DNA of 64,000 nucleotides from Sphingomonas sp. R-74633 (GCF_013416555.1 NZ_JACCFG010000003.1:248001-312000); one strand, 5' to 3'. Shown: positions 47,448-57,835, counted from the stretch's first letter. Numbers and translations are program-made. Notes: generated by a model from the sequence alone, not told the origin.

Positions 47448-49031
47448 ATGCCGGGGGGCACGCAGTCGGCCAGCGCTGAAAGGAACCGCGGGCTCGCCGC
47501 CGACCTTGCCGCGACTCCGCTCGGCCGCGCCTTCTGGCTGATCTGGGCGCTCACTGTCCTCTGGATCGCCTGTTTCGATCCATTCGGCCTCGATTCGCGC
47601 GTCGAGACGACCACCGAGACGATGGCGCAGCGCCTGCTCGCCAATCGCTATCCCGATGCAGCCGCGCGCCATATCGCGTTGATCGAAGTAACGGCCGCGG
47701 ACATCGACCAGCCCAATCTGGACCTGCGCTTCCCGCTCTCGCCCGAGGTCATGGAGCAAATGGTCCGGGCGCTGACCGCAGCGGGCGTCCGCGCGATATT
47801 CATCGACAGCGAGTTCCGTAATCCCGCCGCATCGGCTGGCGACATCTTCGCGGATCCCGGCGCCGGCCAGCCGCGCAAGGGACCGGACGTGCTGGCTGCG
47901 GCAATCATGGATGCGCGGGCGGCGGGCGTGGCGGTGCTTACCGGACCGATCGGCCCGCGCGACGACCTGGACAGGCTGCGGCGCGCCGCGAGCCGGACCG
48001 AGGTGAGCTGGAGCGTCGACCATCTCGCCGATTACGCGCTGCGCAACGAGGCCGGCGACACCGCCGCCGCCGCGCTCTACCGGGTCGTTTGTTCTGGACG
48101 CGATCCCCTTCCCGAATGCTCGCCCTCGCTGCTGCACCGCATCGATCGCGGCGCCGCCGCGCCGATGGCGCTGCGCTTCGGCGGCAGCTATCCCGCTGAG
48201 CAATGGCGTTTCTCGGGCACCGAGGAACAGGCGGCGTGCAGGAATCGCCCGGCACTGCTGCCGGCACTACGTCGCGAGCTCTGGGGCTCGGAGCCTGCCA
48301 CGCCCTGCACCCACCATCTCGTCATCCCCGCCGCCTGGCTGCTGCTCGCGCAGAACAAGTTCGGCGAGCTCGCCGCGATGCTGAAGGGCCGCGTGGTGAT
48401 GATCGGCGCGGGCCCCGGCATGGGCGACGACCATGTCATTCCCGGTGTCGGCCGGATTCCCGGCGTCGCGGTACATGCGATGGCGCTCGACAATCTGCTG
48501 AGCTGGGGCACCAGCTATCCGCGCTGGCCGGCCGACTTCGTGCTCAAGATCGGCCCCGACGAGCTCCTCAAACTACTCGCATTGCTCGCACTTCCCTGGC
48601 TGCTCTCATACGCCGCCGCCCGGCTCTGCGCGGGCCAGCGCGATTCCCGCGCGATCGCGTGGCGCACGGCGGCGGTGGCGCTCGCCGGGTCGGCGGTGCT
48701 GGTCCTCGCCGCGCTGGCCTGCGCCGCCGCCTTCGCCTGGCCGCTATCGGTGGCGCTCACCATCGCCGGCATGTCGACCCTGGTCGCCAATCTGCTCTCG
48801 GGGCCGCATTTCCACCGCGCGCTGCGGCCGTTCGCCGATCGCCGCGGTGCCGCCGTGCTGCTCGCGCTCTTCAGCGTGGCGGCGATGGCACTGCTCGCGC
48901 CGGCGCTGCTGCCCGCGCTGGCACTCCTCGCAACGCTCGCCGCGCTGGTGGCGCTCTCGGTTCATCTCACTCGCAGGCTTGGCGCCGCACGTGCAGCGCC
49001 CGCCGTCGATCAAGCGGAGAATGCGAAATGA
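47448..49031 (+). CDS. CHASE2-domain membrane protein without output domain
   Basis: 527 residues. One N-terminal membrane helix (AFWLIWALTVLWIACFDPFGL), then a periplasmic CHASE2 domain: HIALIEVTAADID, VRALTAAGVRAIFIDSEFRNP, LLAQNKFGELAAMLKGRVVMIGAG, GRIPGVAVHAMALDNLLSWGT. Three or four membrane helices end the protein. CHASE2 proteins normally continue into a kinase, cyclase or diguanylate cyclase; this one stops. It overlaps the next gene by 4 bp, so the partner may be the downstream M48 protein. Confidence 0.88.
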   Translation: MPGGTQSASAERNRGLAADLAATPLGRAFWLIWALTVLWIACFDPFGLDSRVETTTETMAQRLLANRYPDAAARHIALIEVTAADIDQPNLDLRFPLSPEVMEQMVRALTAAGVRAIFIDSEFRNPAASAGDIFADPGAGQPRKGPDVLAAAIMDARAAGVAVLTGPIGPRDDLDRLRRAASRTEVSWSVDHLADYALRNEAGDTAAAALYRVVCSGRDPLPECSPSLLHRIDRGAAAPMALRFGGSYPAEQWRFSGTEEQAACRNRPALLPALRRELWGSEPATPCTHHLVIPAAWLLLAQNKFGELAAMLKGRVVMIGAGPGMGDDHVIPGVGRIPGVAVHAMALDNLLSWGTSYPRWPADFVLKIGPDELLKLLALLALPWLLSYAAARLCAGQRDSRAIAWRTAAVALAGSAVLVLAALACAAAFAWPLSVALTIAGMSTLVANLLSGPHFHRALRPFADRRGAAVLLALFSVAAMALLAPALLPALALLATLAALVALSVHLTRRLGAARAAPAVDQAENAK

Positions 49032-49432
49032 TGCCCTTCCTGCTCTGGGCCAGCCTCACGGCCACCGACCCCACCTGCGGGAGCACCGTGGTCAGCGGCA
49101 CCGGGCCGATCGTCTCGCTCTATGACAGCGCGAACACCAAGGTTGCCGACCTCAAGGTCAAGGACAACAGCCTGGCCGAACCGCTGCCGATCCTGAAGTG
49201 CACCGCGACGATGGTGCTGGTGCTCTACAAGGGCCAGCGGCTACGCGCGGATCGCTATCAGGTGGTCATCCGCGAGACCACGGTGATCACCTGCAGTGGC
49301 AGCGGCGGCAAGACGGAGGAGCGGTCGAGCGCCCGCACGATGAACGGGATCGACACCGTGGCCTGCGCGCCGGCGCCGAAGCCGGCCGCCGCGGCGACAT
49401 CGGCCAAGCCGGCCGGGAAGAAGCGGAAGTGA
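49028..49432 (+). CDS. Small secreted protein of the CHASE2-M48 operon
   Basis: 134 residues starting at the ATG that overlaps the CHASE2 stop codon (a second ATG follows at once). A weak signal-like start (MMPFLLWASLTA) is followed by a beta-rich body with three Cys (DPTCGS, ILKCTAT, VITCSG) and a basic Ala/Lys-rich end. I recognise no family. Coupling on both sides (GTGA to the M48 gene) suggests it works with its neighbours at the envelope. Confidence 0.75.
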   Translation: MMPFLLWASLTATDPTCGSTVVSGTGPIVSLYDSANTKVADLKVKDNSLAEPLPILKCTATMVLVLYKGQRLRADRYQVVIRETTVITCSGSGGKTEERSSARTMNGIDTVACAPAPKPAAAATSAKPAGKKRK

Positions 49433-51213
49433 TCCGCGCCGCGATCGGTGCGCTGGCCGCGCTTTCGCTGCTGCTCGCGCCGCTGCCCGGCCTGGCCGGC
49501 GCCGGCCCGCGCCAGGACGCCGCTGCCGAAAAAGCGCGCAAGAAGAAGGAGCAGCAGGAGGAGAAGGACCGCAAGAAGCGCACCAAGAACATGAGCTTCG
49601 AGCAACAGCTCGATGCGAACGAGATCGTGTTCACCTCCGAGCCGCTCAAACCCTTCACGCTCGACCAGCTCGAGGGGTTCGACACGATCCGCGACAACCT
49701 CATGGAGACCGCGGCGCACGACATCTTCCTGAAGCTGATCGAAAAGGCGCCGGTCAAGCCGTCCAGCCTGCTGTTCTTCGTGATCGATGGCGACGACATC
49801 AACTGCTCGACGCTGCCCACCGGCGCGGCAGTCGTGTGCACCCGCGGCGTGTTCGACCAGCTGGTCGCCGCCGGCGATCGCGGGCGCGACCAGCTCGCCT
49901 TCCTGCTCGCGCACGAACTGGCGCACGTCACCATCGCCGATCACCGCAAGCGCTTCGGCAAGAGCGACAAGCTCAAGAAGGATGTGATCACGGCCGGCGT
50001 CGGCGCCTCGCTGATCGGGCTCGCGGTGTTCAGCGACTGGAAGAAGCAGGGCAATAGCTGGCAGATGCAGGCCAACAACAAGTCGCGGAACATCTTCTTC
50101 GCCGCGCTCGGCACGGGGCTCAACCTGAGCGAGTTCGCCAACGGGCTGGTCGCTCCCTCCTGGGCCAAGGAGGACGAAGAGGAAGCCGATGCCTTTGCGA
50201 TGATCCTGATGCAGCGTGCCGGCTTCGACATCCATCAGGGCCCGCAGTTTCTGTCCAGCATCGATCGCATCCTGCGCAAGAACAAGATGCGCACCACCGC
50301 CGCGGGCGCGATCCTGAAGGGTGCCGGCACGAACGGACTCTTCCAGGGGCTGATAAGCGGCGGCGACAAGACCAGCATTCTGATCGGTGCGCTCGGCGGC
50401 GCCTTTTCGGGCTGGGCGCAGGAAGGCACCAAGGCACATTATCACCGCCAGCCGAACAAGCGCGCCGAGACCATCGCAGATTTCGTCAAGGACAAGGACG
50501 CGGCCACCCGCCTCGCATCGGGCAAGGACGAGGCCGCCGAACTATTCGCCGAAACGCCGCCCGAGCCGGCCCCCGTCGCGGTCGCGGAGGCGGAATTGCC
50601 CGCCAAGGGCAAGGGCAAGGGCAGCAAGCGCGGACGTCCACGCCCGCCCAAGGCTGTCGCTCCCATCGCCGAGATCCCGCTCAACAGCTGGCAGCGCTTC
50701 CTCGCCGAGCCCGGGCCGATCGCCCAGACCATCCTCGCCAACCATGTCCGCGACCTGCTCGGCCACACCACGGTGCAGGACGAGGACGGCCCACAGGGCG
50801 ACGCCGCCGCGCAGGAAGCCGCCTCGCTCTGCCGCGCCAAGGTGATGATCCCCAAGCTCGCGCTCGCCTGCGGCATGGCCTTTGCGCGGGTGGGGTATGA
50901 CAAGGAAGCCGATATGCTGCTCGCCCAGGGCCTGAGCGATCCCGCCGCGGACTGCGACACCTATCGCAACGTCGCTTTCGCCCAAGCCGGAATGGGCCAG
51001 ATCGACGCCGCCTTGCGCACCACCTCGAACGGGCTGGCGCGCTGGCCAGAGGGCGAACTCTATCCCACCGAGATGACGATCCGCGCGGGAGACGGCGACA
51101 TGGCCGGCGCCCAACAGACTGCCCAGACCTGCCAGGTCAAGGCGATCCAGGAGTATAAGAAGGCCTGCGCCAACGGCCTGGCCGCCATGCAGGCGCAGGC
51201 CGCGCCGACCTGA
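49429..51213 (+). CDS. M48 family metalloprotease with TPR-like C-terminal region
   Basis: 594 residues from the GTG at 49429 that overlaps the previous stop codon. Signal peptide AIGALAALSLLLAPLPGLAGA, a very charged segment (EKARKKKEQQEEKDRKKR), then the zinc protease domain with HELAH at residues 162-166 and the third ligand in KEDEEEADAFAMILMQRAGFD. A linker rich in Pro/Lys precedes a helical C-terminus (FARVGYDKEADMLLAQGL ... NVAFAQAGMGQIDAALRTTSNGL) that looks like TPR units, as in BepA. Possibly an envelope quality-control protease. Confidence 0.88.
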   Translation: MIRAAIGALAALSLLLAPLPGLAGAGPRQDAAAEKARKKKEQQEEKDRKKRTKNMSFEQQLDANEIVFTSEPLKPFTLDQLEGFDTIRDNLMETAAHDIFLKLIEKAPVKPSSLLFFVIDGDDINCSTLPTGAAVVCTRGVFDQLVAAGDRGRDQLAFLLAHELAHVTIADHRKRFGKSDKLKKDVITAGVGASLIGLAVFSDWKKQGNSWQMQANNKSRNIFFAALGTGLNLSEFANGLVAPSWAKEDEEEADAFAMILMQRAGFDIHQGPQFLSSIDRILRKNKMRTTAAGAILKGAGTNGLFQGLISGGDKTSILIGALGGAFSGWAQEGTKAHYHRQPNKRAETIADFVKDKDAATRLASGKDEAAELFAETPPEPAPVAVAEAELPAKGKGKGSKRGRPRPPKAVAPIAEIPLNSWQRFLAEPGPIAQTILANHVRDLLGHTTVQDEDGPQGDAAAQEAASLCRAKVMIPKLALACGMAFARVGYDKEADMLLAQGLSDPAADCDTYRNVAFAQAGMGQIDAALRTTSNGLARWPEGELYPTEMTIRAGDGDMAGAQQTAQTCQVKAIQEYKKACANGLAAMQAQAAPT

Positions 51214-51234
51214 GCCGGCGCGCCAGGACCATGG

Positions 51235-51861
51235 CTAGCGGACGAAGGTGAGCGTGGAGATGTGCATCACGCTCGCCACGTCCTGCCCGCCTAGTTTGGC
51301 CGGCACTTGCTCGGTGTGCGAGGCACTGAGCAGGTAGCGACCGGCCCCGAGCTGCGGCGCGGTGACCCGCCCCTCGGCATCGGTGGTGAAATGCTTCTGC
51401 CAGCGATCGGGCGTGATGATCGAGAGCTTGGCATTGGCCAGCGGCTTGCCGCGGAACATCAGCGTGAAGCTGTCGCCATTCGCCGCGACCGGCACCAGTT
51501 CGAGATCGAGCTGGTGGCTGGTCTCGGCGCGGCCGGCGCGGGCATAGAAGATCGCCCCTTGCTTGCCCTCGCCGGCCACCCAGGGCGCGAACACCGCATC
51601 GTCGCGCACCCGGACGTCGCCCGCGCCCGCGACCACTGCCTCGATATGATTGTCGCGCCGCGTCAGCGCGCCCGTCGCGCCGACGAGCTGCGGCTTTTGC
51701 AGCTTGGGGAATTCCGGATCGCCCTTGGCCGGCACCGCCTCGTTGGGCTCGCCCAGATAGATCCGCGCGGGGCCATTGGCGTCCTTTTCCACCCACACTT
51801 CATGCGCGGCCACGGGTGCTGCGATCAGCAGTGCGGCAGCGGCAAGCAACAGCGTCTTCAT
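51235..51861 (-). CDS. DUF4198 periplasmic protein
   Basis: 208 residues from the ATG at 51861 (GGAGA upstream). Signal peptide MKTLLLAAAALLIAAPVAA, then HEVWVEKDANGPARIYLGE, SFTLMFRGKPLANAKLSIITPDRWQKHFTTDAEGRVTAPQLGAGRYLLSA, an Ig-like region with the histidine-starting HEVW motif of DUF4198. This family is found beside TonB-dependent receptors and metal transport genes, as here; it follows the receptor by 62 bp. It may hand over a metal or chelate. Confidence 0.88.
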   Translation of the reverse strand: MKTLLLAAAALLIAAPVAAHEVWVEKDANGPARIYLGEPNEAVPAKGDPEFPKLQKPQLVGATGALTRRDNHIEAVVAGAGDVRVRDDAVFAPWVAGEGKQGAIFYARAGRAETSHQLDLELVPVAANGDSFTLMFRGKPLANAKLSIITPDRWQKHFTTDAEGRVTAPQLGAGRYLLSASHTEQVPAKLGGQDVASVMHISTLTFVR

Positions 51862-51923
51862 GCTCGTCTCTCCTGGTTCGAACGGGAAGCGGCGTGGCAA
51901 CCGCCGCCTCCCGCCCGGGTCGC

Positions 51924-54122
51924 TTAGAACCGATAGCTCGCGCCGACCGTGAAGTTGCGCGGCGCGCCGTAGCGATACTGGCTGTAGAAGCCGACCTGGC
52001 TGTAATAGGTCTTGTCGAGCAGGTTCTCGACATTGGCCTGGAGCTGCAGCTTCTCGGTGACTGCGAAGCGCGCCATCAGGTTCACCAGTGCATAGCCGTC
52101 CTGCAGGAAGGTGAAGGGCGCGGCGGTGACCGGGTTGGTGCCGGTCGAATAGGCCTTGCTGCGATAATTGACGCCGCCGCCGATCGTGAAGCGATCGACC
52201 GTGTAGGTGGTGAACAGCTTGAGCAGGCGGCGCGGCTGATCGGTGTTCGCCGGCCGGTCATTGGCGTCTTCGGCCTTGAACTGGCTATAGCCGGCATTGA
52301 TGTTCCAGCCCGGCAGCGGCCGGCCGGTCACTTCGAGCTCGAAGCCCTGGCTCACCACGCCGTCGGCGGCGCGATAGGGCTGGAGGGTCTGGCCGCCGGC
52401 GATCGGGATCGGGGCGCCGTCGATCTGGCCGACATTGTCCTGCTCGATACGGAACAGCGCGACCGAGGTCTGCAGCGCTTCGTGGAAGAAGGCGCTCTTC
52501 AGGCCGACTTCATAGGCCTTGCCCTGCAGCGGGTCGAGCAGGTTTAGATTGCGGTCGTACAGGTTCTGCGGCTGGAAGATCTTGGTGTAGCTCGCATAGA
52601 GCCGGTGGTTCGAGGTGACGTCGAGCAGCGCGCCGACATAGGGAATGAATACATTGTCGTCGCCGTAATCGCTCGGCCCGCTCCAGGCGAAGCCGGTCTG
52701 GTGCCAGCTCGCGATGCGGCCGCCGGCGATGATCTTGAACGGGTCGGCGACGTTCAGGCGCACCGCGCCATAATAGCCGTTCTGCTCGATCCGCTCCTGC
52801 TCGTTGCGCACCGGCGTCGTGCCCCAGACCGGCTCGGGGAAGGCCGCGCCGCCCTCGCCGATCAGCGGCACGTTCGCCGCCCAGTCGTTCAGCCCCGTGC
52901 CCCAGGCCGGATTGTTGCGCGTGTACGGCGCGACATAATTGTCGGTGTGGCGGTTGAGGATCGAGTGCAGCGCGCCGAGCACGACTTCATGGTCGCGGCC
53001 GAACAAGGTGACTTCGCCCTTGATCTGCCCGTCGAAGCTGTCCTGCGTGCTCTCGCCCTTCGACTTGTACGGGTTGCTCGATTCGATCGTGCCCGTCGCC
53101 TTGTCGACGTTCCCATAGAGATAGAGCAGCTGGGTGTCGCTCGCGTTGCGCAGGCGGTTATAGTTGAGCGTCACGCTCCACTTCTCGCCGATCTGCTGGC
53201 GCACCGTCGCGAAGACGTTGAGGTTGGTGCTGTTCCAGCGCGTCCAGTCCGCCGCGGTGCTCTGCGAGCGGTTGAGATGCGTGGTGGTACCGTCGGTATA
53301 GAAGGTCGGCAGCGCACCCCATAGCGCGCCCTGCGGCTTGGTATCCTGATAGCTGATGCCGGCGCGGACCAGCGTGCTGTCGGTCACATCGGCATCGACC
53401 ACGCCGTACAGCACGTACTTCTTGTTGTGATAGAGATCGATATAGCTGTCGCCCTGCTCGTAGCGGCCGACGGCGCGGGCGCGGATGCGGCCATTGGCGG
53501 TCAGCGCGCCGCCGATGTCGCCCGAGATGCGCCAGGTGTTCCAGCTGCCGTATGAGCCGCTGACATAGCCGGTCAGGTCCTTGGCATCGGCGTGCTTGCG
53601 GACGAGATTGACCGAGGCCGAGGGGTCGCCGGCGCCCGAAAGCAGGCCGGTGGCCCCGCGGACGATCTCGACGCGCTCATAGACCGACACGTCCATGCTG
53701 GTCTCGCCATTGGCGCCGGCCAGCGTCCAGGCCGCCGGCACGCCGTCGATCTGCGTGTTCCGGATCTCGAAGCCGCGGGCGTAGAAGGAATTGCGCACGT
53801 CATCGACTTCGTTGACCGCGACGCCCACGCCATTCTCGATCACATCGGCAACAGTGATCAGATTCTGGTCGAGGATGCGCTGCGCGGTGACGATGCTCAC
53901 CGACTGCGGCGTCTCGCGCACGGTGAGGCCAAGGCCGGTCGCCGTGTCGATCTTGTCGGGAAGCGTATAGCGGCCGCTGACGACGATCTCTCCGCTGTCA
54001 TCGGCCGGCGGAGCCGTCTCCGTCTGGGCGAATGCGGGCGTGGCGAGCGCGCACAGCGCGACGCCCAGCGAGAGAGAAAGCTTCAACGTCACGTTTGCGG
54101 GACCCCTTGTTCCTTGGACCAT
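51924..54122 (-). CDS. TonB-dependent siderophore-type receptor
   Basis: 732 residues from the ATG at 54122 (a GTG at 54092 with AAGGGG upstream is the alternative). Signal peptide LSLGVALCALATPAFA; plug domain with RETPQSVSIVTAQRILDQNLITVADVIEN, typical of the siderophore receptor subfamily; 22-strand barrel with alternating hydrophobic strands, ending GASYRF with the C-terminal Phe used in outer-membrane assembly. It imports a ferric siderophore or similar chelate. A Fur-like dyad 38 bp upstream suggests iron control. Confidence 0.94.
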   Translation of the reverse strand: MVQGTRGPANVTLKLSLSLGVALCALATPAFAQTETAPPADDSGEIVVSGRYTLPDKIDTATGLGLTVRETPQSVSIVTAQRILDQNLITVADVIENGVGVAVNEVDDVRNSFYARGFEIRNTQIDGVPAAWTLAGANGETSMDVSVYERVEIVRGATGLLSGAGDPSASVNLVRKHADAKDLTGYVSGSYGSWNTWRISGDIGGALTANGRIRARAVGRYEQGDSYIDLYHNKKYVLYGVVDADVTDSTLVRAGISYQDTKPQGALWGALPTFYTDGTTTHLNRSQSTAADWTRWNSTNLNVFATVRQQIGEKWSVTLNYNRLRNASDTQLLYLYGNVDKATGTIESSNPYKSKGESTQDSFDGQIKGEVTLFGRDHEVVLGALHSILNRHTDNYVAPYTRNNPAWGTGLNDWAANVPLIGEGGAAFPEPVWGTTPVRNEQERIEQNGYYGAVRLNVADPFKIIAGGRIASWHQTGFAWSGPSDYGDDNVFIPYVGALLDVTSNHRLYASYTKIFQPQNLYDRNLNLLDPLQGKAYEVGLKSAFFHEALQTSVALFRIEQDNVGQIDGAPIPIAGGQTLQPYRAADGVVSQGFELEVTGRPLPGWNINAGYSQFKAEDANDRPANTDQPRRLLKLFTTYTVDRFTIGGGVNYRSKAYSTGTNPVTAAPFTFLQDGYALVNLMARFAVTEKLQLQANVENLLDKTYYSQVGFYSQYRYGAPRNFTVGASYRF

Positions 54123-54159
54123 GCGCCGCCTCAGGCACTGGTCAGGCGCCCTAGTGCTA

Positions 54160-54176
54160 TTGCGAATGGTTTGCAA
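54160..54176. promoter_or_regulatory. Fur-like dyad upstream of the TonB receptor
   Basis: TTGCGAATGGTTTGCAA is a 17-bp imperfect palindrome (TTGCRAA-N3-TTYGCAA). It resembles iron boxes seen in front of alphaproteobacterial receptor genes. It lies in the divergent region between the receptor and the acyltransferase. Confidence 0.45.
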
Positions 54177-54293
54177 CTACCCCGTCGCTTTGGAGACCCG
54201 GTAGTTGCGGATCGGCCACACCGCGCCCGCCGGGCTTGCGATTTGCGGCCGGAGCCGACACCAATCGGGCAAGAACAGGAAGGAGGGGAGCCT

Positions 54294-55442
54294 GTGGCGG
54301 AGATCGCGGACACGGCCACGGCGGACGCGCCGGATCGCACGGCGACGGGCAAGGAGCATTTCGAAGTTCTCGACGGCCTGCGCGGCACTGCGGCGTTGCT
54401 CGTCGTGCTCTTCCATATCCAGGGCATCACGGTGAAATGGGAAGGCGCGAAGATCGCGCTCCACCACGCCCCGCTCGCGGTCGACTTCTTCTTCGCGCTT
54501 TCGGGCTTCGTCATCGCCTATGCCTATGACGACCGCTGGGAGCGGATGCGTACCGGCCATTTCGTCGCGCTGCGGCTGGTCCGCCTACATCCGCTGGTGA
54601 TCCTCGGCGCGCTGCTCGGCTTGGCGAGCTATCTGCTCGATCCCTTTGCCGGACAGGCCCAGGCCGCACCGCTCAGGGCCGTGCTCGGCGCCTTTGCCCT
54701 CTGCCTCTTCGCGCTGCCGAGCTGGTCGCTGCCCAATCGCTGGACCGACACGCACCCGCTGAACGGGCCGATCTGGACGCTCTTCCAGGAATATATCGGC
54801 AACCTCGCCTACGCACTGCTGCTGCGCCGCCTGCCGAGCGTCTGGCTCGCCGTGATCGCCATGCTCAGCGGCGGGGTGCTGGTGGTGAGCGCGACGCTGC
54901 TCGGCTCGCTCGACCAGGGCTCTTATTGGGAGACCTTCTGGATGGCGCCGGTGCGGCTATGCTTCCCGTTCGTCACCGGGCTGTGGCTCTACCGGGTGCG
55001 CGAGCGGCTGCCGCAGGTGCGGATCGGCTGGCTGCCGCTGTCGCTGGCGATGCTCGCCGCGATCGCCGCCCCGACGCTGCCGGTGGTCGGCGGGGTCAAG
55101 CTCAACGGGCTATATGAGGCGCTGGTCGTGCTGCTGCTGTTCCCCGCGATCCTCATCGCCGGCCGCCATTCGGAGCCCGGGCGCGGGATGCTGTGGCTGT
55201 GCAAGGCGAGCGGGCGCATCTCCTATCCGATCTACATCACCCATTTCCCCTTCCTCTATATCTGGATGAACTTCGTCGCGACCGGCCGCGTCTCGCAGGG
55301 CGAACTCGTCGCGATCGGCACTGCGCTGGTGCCGTTCCTGCTGCTGGTCGCCTGGGCGGCCTATGCGTTCTGGGACGTGCCGATCCGCACCCGGCTGGGC
55401 GGCTGGCTGCGCCGTCGGCGTCAGACGTCGGGCAGTTCCTGA
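54294..55442 (+). CDS. Acyltransferase 3 family membrane protein
   Basis: 382 residues from a GTG at 54294 with a strong AAGGAGGGG before it. About ten membrane helices. Typical acyltransferase-3 (OafA-like) blocks: FEVLDGLRGTAALLVVLFHI with the R-G-x-A pair, DFFFALSGFVIAYAYDDRW, RLVRLHPLVILGALLG, and ISYPIYITHFPFLYIW. It would acylate sugars or lipids at the inner membrane; the substrate is unknown. It ends 22 bp inside the convergent ligD. Confidence 0.92.
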   Translation: MAEIADTATADAPDRTATGKEHFEVLDGLRGTAALLVVLFHIQGITVKWEGAKIALHHAPLAVDFFFALSGFVIAYAYDDRWERMRTGHFVALRLVRLHPLVILGALLGLASYLLDPFAGQAQAAPLRAVLGAFALCLFALPSWSLPNRWTDTHPLNGPIWTLFQEYIGNLAYALLLRRLPSVWLAVIAMLSGGVLVVSATLLGSLDQGSYWETFWMAPVRLCFPFVTGLWLYRVRERLPQVRIGWLPLSLAMLAAIAAPTLPVVGGVKLNGLYEALVVLLLFPAILIAGRHSEPGRGMLWLCKASGRISYPIYITHFPFLYIWMNFVATGRVSQGELVAIGTALVPFLLLVAWAAYAFWDVPIRTRLGGWLRRRRQTSGSS

Positions 55443-57835
55443 TCGGCGACGCCCCAGCCCTGCAGCGCACGGCCTGTGGCGCGTTCGAGCAGGGTGGCGG
55501 CGTCGCGGATCGAGAAATGCTTGGGGCTGTCGATGCCGCGCAGCTCGCTCCACGTGACCGGCGCCGCCACCGGCGCGCCTTCGCGGGCGCGCGCGACATA
55601 GGGGAGCACCGCGGTGCTGCCGCGCTGGTTGCGCAGATAGTCGATGAAGATCTTGCCCTTGCGATTGACCTTTTTGAGGTTCGCCGTGAACCGCTCGGGC
55701 TCCGCCTCGCTCAGCGCCCGGGCGAAGCGCTCGCAAAAGCTCCGTGCCTCGGGCCATTCGGCCCTGGGCACCAGCGGCACCACGACATGCACGCCCTTGC
55801 CGCCCGACAGCAACGGCCAGCTGGTCAGTCCGATATCGGCGAGGTGATCCTTCAAATCGACCGCCGCCTTCTTCACCTCGTCCCAGTCGAGCCCCTCGTC
55901 GGGATCGAGGTCGAAGACCAGCCGGTCGGGCTTCTCGACATCGGCGACCAGGCTGCCCCAGCCATGGAATTCGATCGTGCCCATCTGGACGCAGGCCATG
56001 ATCCCGTCGGCATCGCTGACATAGAGATAGGGCTCGACCGAGCCGTCCTTCTCGCGAATGTCGACATGATGGACCTGCTCGCCGAACGAGCCGGCGTCGT
56101 GCTTCTGGAAGAAACATTGCCGCGCCCGGCCCTGCGGGCAGCGGACCAGGCTGATCGGGCGGTTGGCGAGCCAGGGCAGGACGATCGGCGCGGTGGCGAG
56201 ATAATAGTCCGCCAGGTCGCCCTTGGTCAGGTCGTCGCCGGGAAAGATCACGCGCTCGCGGCTGCTGATCCTGATGCTCGATTGCGGCGCCTCGGCTAGC
56301 GCCGCCGGCTTCTCCGCCACCACGTCCTTCGCCTGCTTGTCCTCGCGCAGCCCGAGGAAGCTGGCATGGCGCACGACATTCTCGGCGGTGAACTCGGCAA
56401 AGGCGATTTCGGCGACGAGCTCGGGCTTGACCCAATGCGCCCCGCGCGCCTCTGCCCTGGGCACCTCGGCGGCGGGCTTCCTGGCTTCGATCCTGTCGAA
56501 CCGTTCGCGCAGATCGTGCAGCGTCGCGGTGCTGAACCCGGTGCCGACCTTGCCAGCATAAACCAGCCCGTCAGGCCCATGGACCCCGAGCAGCAGCGAG
56601 CGGAACCCGCGCCCCTTCGCGGTCGACGGCGACCAGCCGAGGATCACGAATTCCTGCCGGCGGATGCACTTGGTCTTGAGCCAGGTCTTGGTCCGCGCGC
56701 CGCGATAGGGCGCATCGGCGCGCTTCGAGACCACGCCCTCATAGCCTTCGCGGCACATCGTCTCGAACAGCTTCTCGCCGGCGCCGAGCACATGCTCCGA
56801 GAACTGGATCCGCGGATCCGCCCCGTCCAGCAGCGCACGCAGCCGTTCCTTGCGGGCGAGCTGGGGCTGTTTGGTCAGGTCCTCGCCGCCCTCGTCGAGC
56901 AGGTCGAAGGCGAACATCGTCAGCCCCTGCCCGCCATTCGACAGCGCTTCCTGCAGCGAGGAGAAGTCGGGCTTGCCGTCCTTGAACGCGACGATCTCGC
57001 CGTCGATCAGCGCCGGCCCGGTGAGCGAGCCCGCCGCCTCGGCGATCCCCGGGAAGCGCTCGGTCCAGTCGAGCCCGGTGCGCGTATAGATTTTCGCCCC
57101 GCCCGCGCCGATGCTCAGCAACGCGCGATAACCGTCATACTTCACTTCGTGCAGCCACTGGTTTCCCGCCGGCACGCTGTCGACCAGCGTCGCGAGCTGG
57201 GGCTTCTGGAAGGCAGGGCTCTTGCCGCCCGCCTTCTTCTTGGCCGCCGACTTCGCCGGTTTCACCCCTTCCGCAATCTCCTGCATCGTCCGCCCGGTCT
57301 TCACGCTGGTCAGCGCGGTCTCGACCAGCGCATCGGTCGCGCCCGCGAACCAGTCGTCGATCTTGCGCAGCAGCCAGTTCTCGCTCTTTTCCTTGCCGCG
57401 CGGCTTCAGCCGGATCAGCAGCCATTCGCCCTGCATCCGCTCGCCCTGCAGCGTGAAGTGGAGATGGCCCTTCTCGAGATCCTTCGCGCTCTTGCCCTCG
57501 ATCGGCGCCCACACCCCGTCGTCCCACAGCATCACCGTGCCGCCGCCATATTGGCCCTGCGGGATCGTCCCCTCGAAATCGGCATAGGAGAGCGGGTGAT
57601 CCTCGGTCCGCACCGCGAGGCGCTTCTCGTTCGGGTCAAGGCTCGGCCCGCGCGTCACTGCCCAGCTCTTGAGCACCCCGTCGATCTCGAGCCGGAAATC
57701 CCAGTGGAGCCGCGATGCGTCATGCTTCTGGACCATGAAGCGATGGCCCTTGCCCGGCGCGATCTTGCCCTCGGGCTCGGCGGTCTTCGCGAAATCGCGC
57801 TTGGCATTATACTTGGCGAGCGGATCGACCGGCAT
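55421..57835 (-). CDS. ligD: ATP-dependent DNA ligase LigD (NHEJ)
   Basis: 804 residues. Order: 3'-phosphoesterase ([18 protein letters not shown] ... [11 protein letters not shown]), ligase (motif [12 protein letters not shown] with nucleophilic Lys, [23 protein letters not shown]) and polymerase/primase ([34 protein letters not shown] with metal-binding Asp, [11 protein letters not shown]). It fills and joins double-strand breaks with Ku. Its ATG overlaps the ku stop codon by one base. The domain order is the alphaproteobacterial/pseudomonad one. Confidence 0.96.
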   Translation of the reverse strand: MPVDPLAKYNAKRDFAKTAEPEGKIAPGKGHRFMVQKHDASRLHWDFRLEIDGVLKSWAVTRGPSLDPNEKRLAVRTEDHPLSYADFEGTIPQGQYGGGTVMLWDDGVWAPIEGKSAKDLEKGHLHFTLQGERMQGEWLLIRLKPRGKEKSENWLLRKIDDWFAGATDALVETALTSVKTGRTMQEIAEGVKPAKSAAKKKAGGKSPAFQKPQLATLVDSVPAGNQWLHEVKYDGYRALLSIGAGGAKIYTRTGLDWTERFPGIAEAAGSLTGPALIDGEIVAFKDGKPDFSSLQEALSNGGQGLTMFAFDLLDEGGEDLTKQPQLARKERLRALLDGADPRIQFSEHVLGAGEKLFETMCREGYEGVVSKRADAPYRGARTKTWLKTKCIRRQEFVILGWSPSTAKGRGFRSLLLGVHGPDGLVYAGKVGTGFSTATLHDLRERFDRIEARKPAAEVPRAEARGAHWVKPELVAEIAFAEFTAENVVRHASFLGLREDKQAKDVVAEKPAALAEAPQSSIRISSRERVIFPGDDLTKGDLADYYLATAPIVLPWLANRPISLVRCPQGRARQCFFQKHDAGSFGEQVHHVDIREKDGSVEPYLYVSDADGIMACVQMGTIEFHGWGSLVADVEKPDRLVFDLDPDEGLDWDEVKKAAVDLKDHLADIGLTSWPLLSGGKGVHVVVPLVPRAEWPEARSFCERFARALSEAEPERFTANLKKVNRKGKIFIDYLRNQRGSTAVLPYVARAREGAPVAAPVTWSELRGIDSPKHFSIRDAATLLERATGRALQGWGVADQELPDV

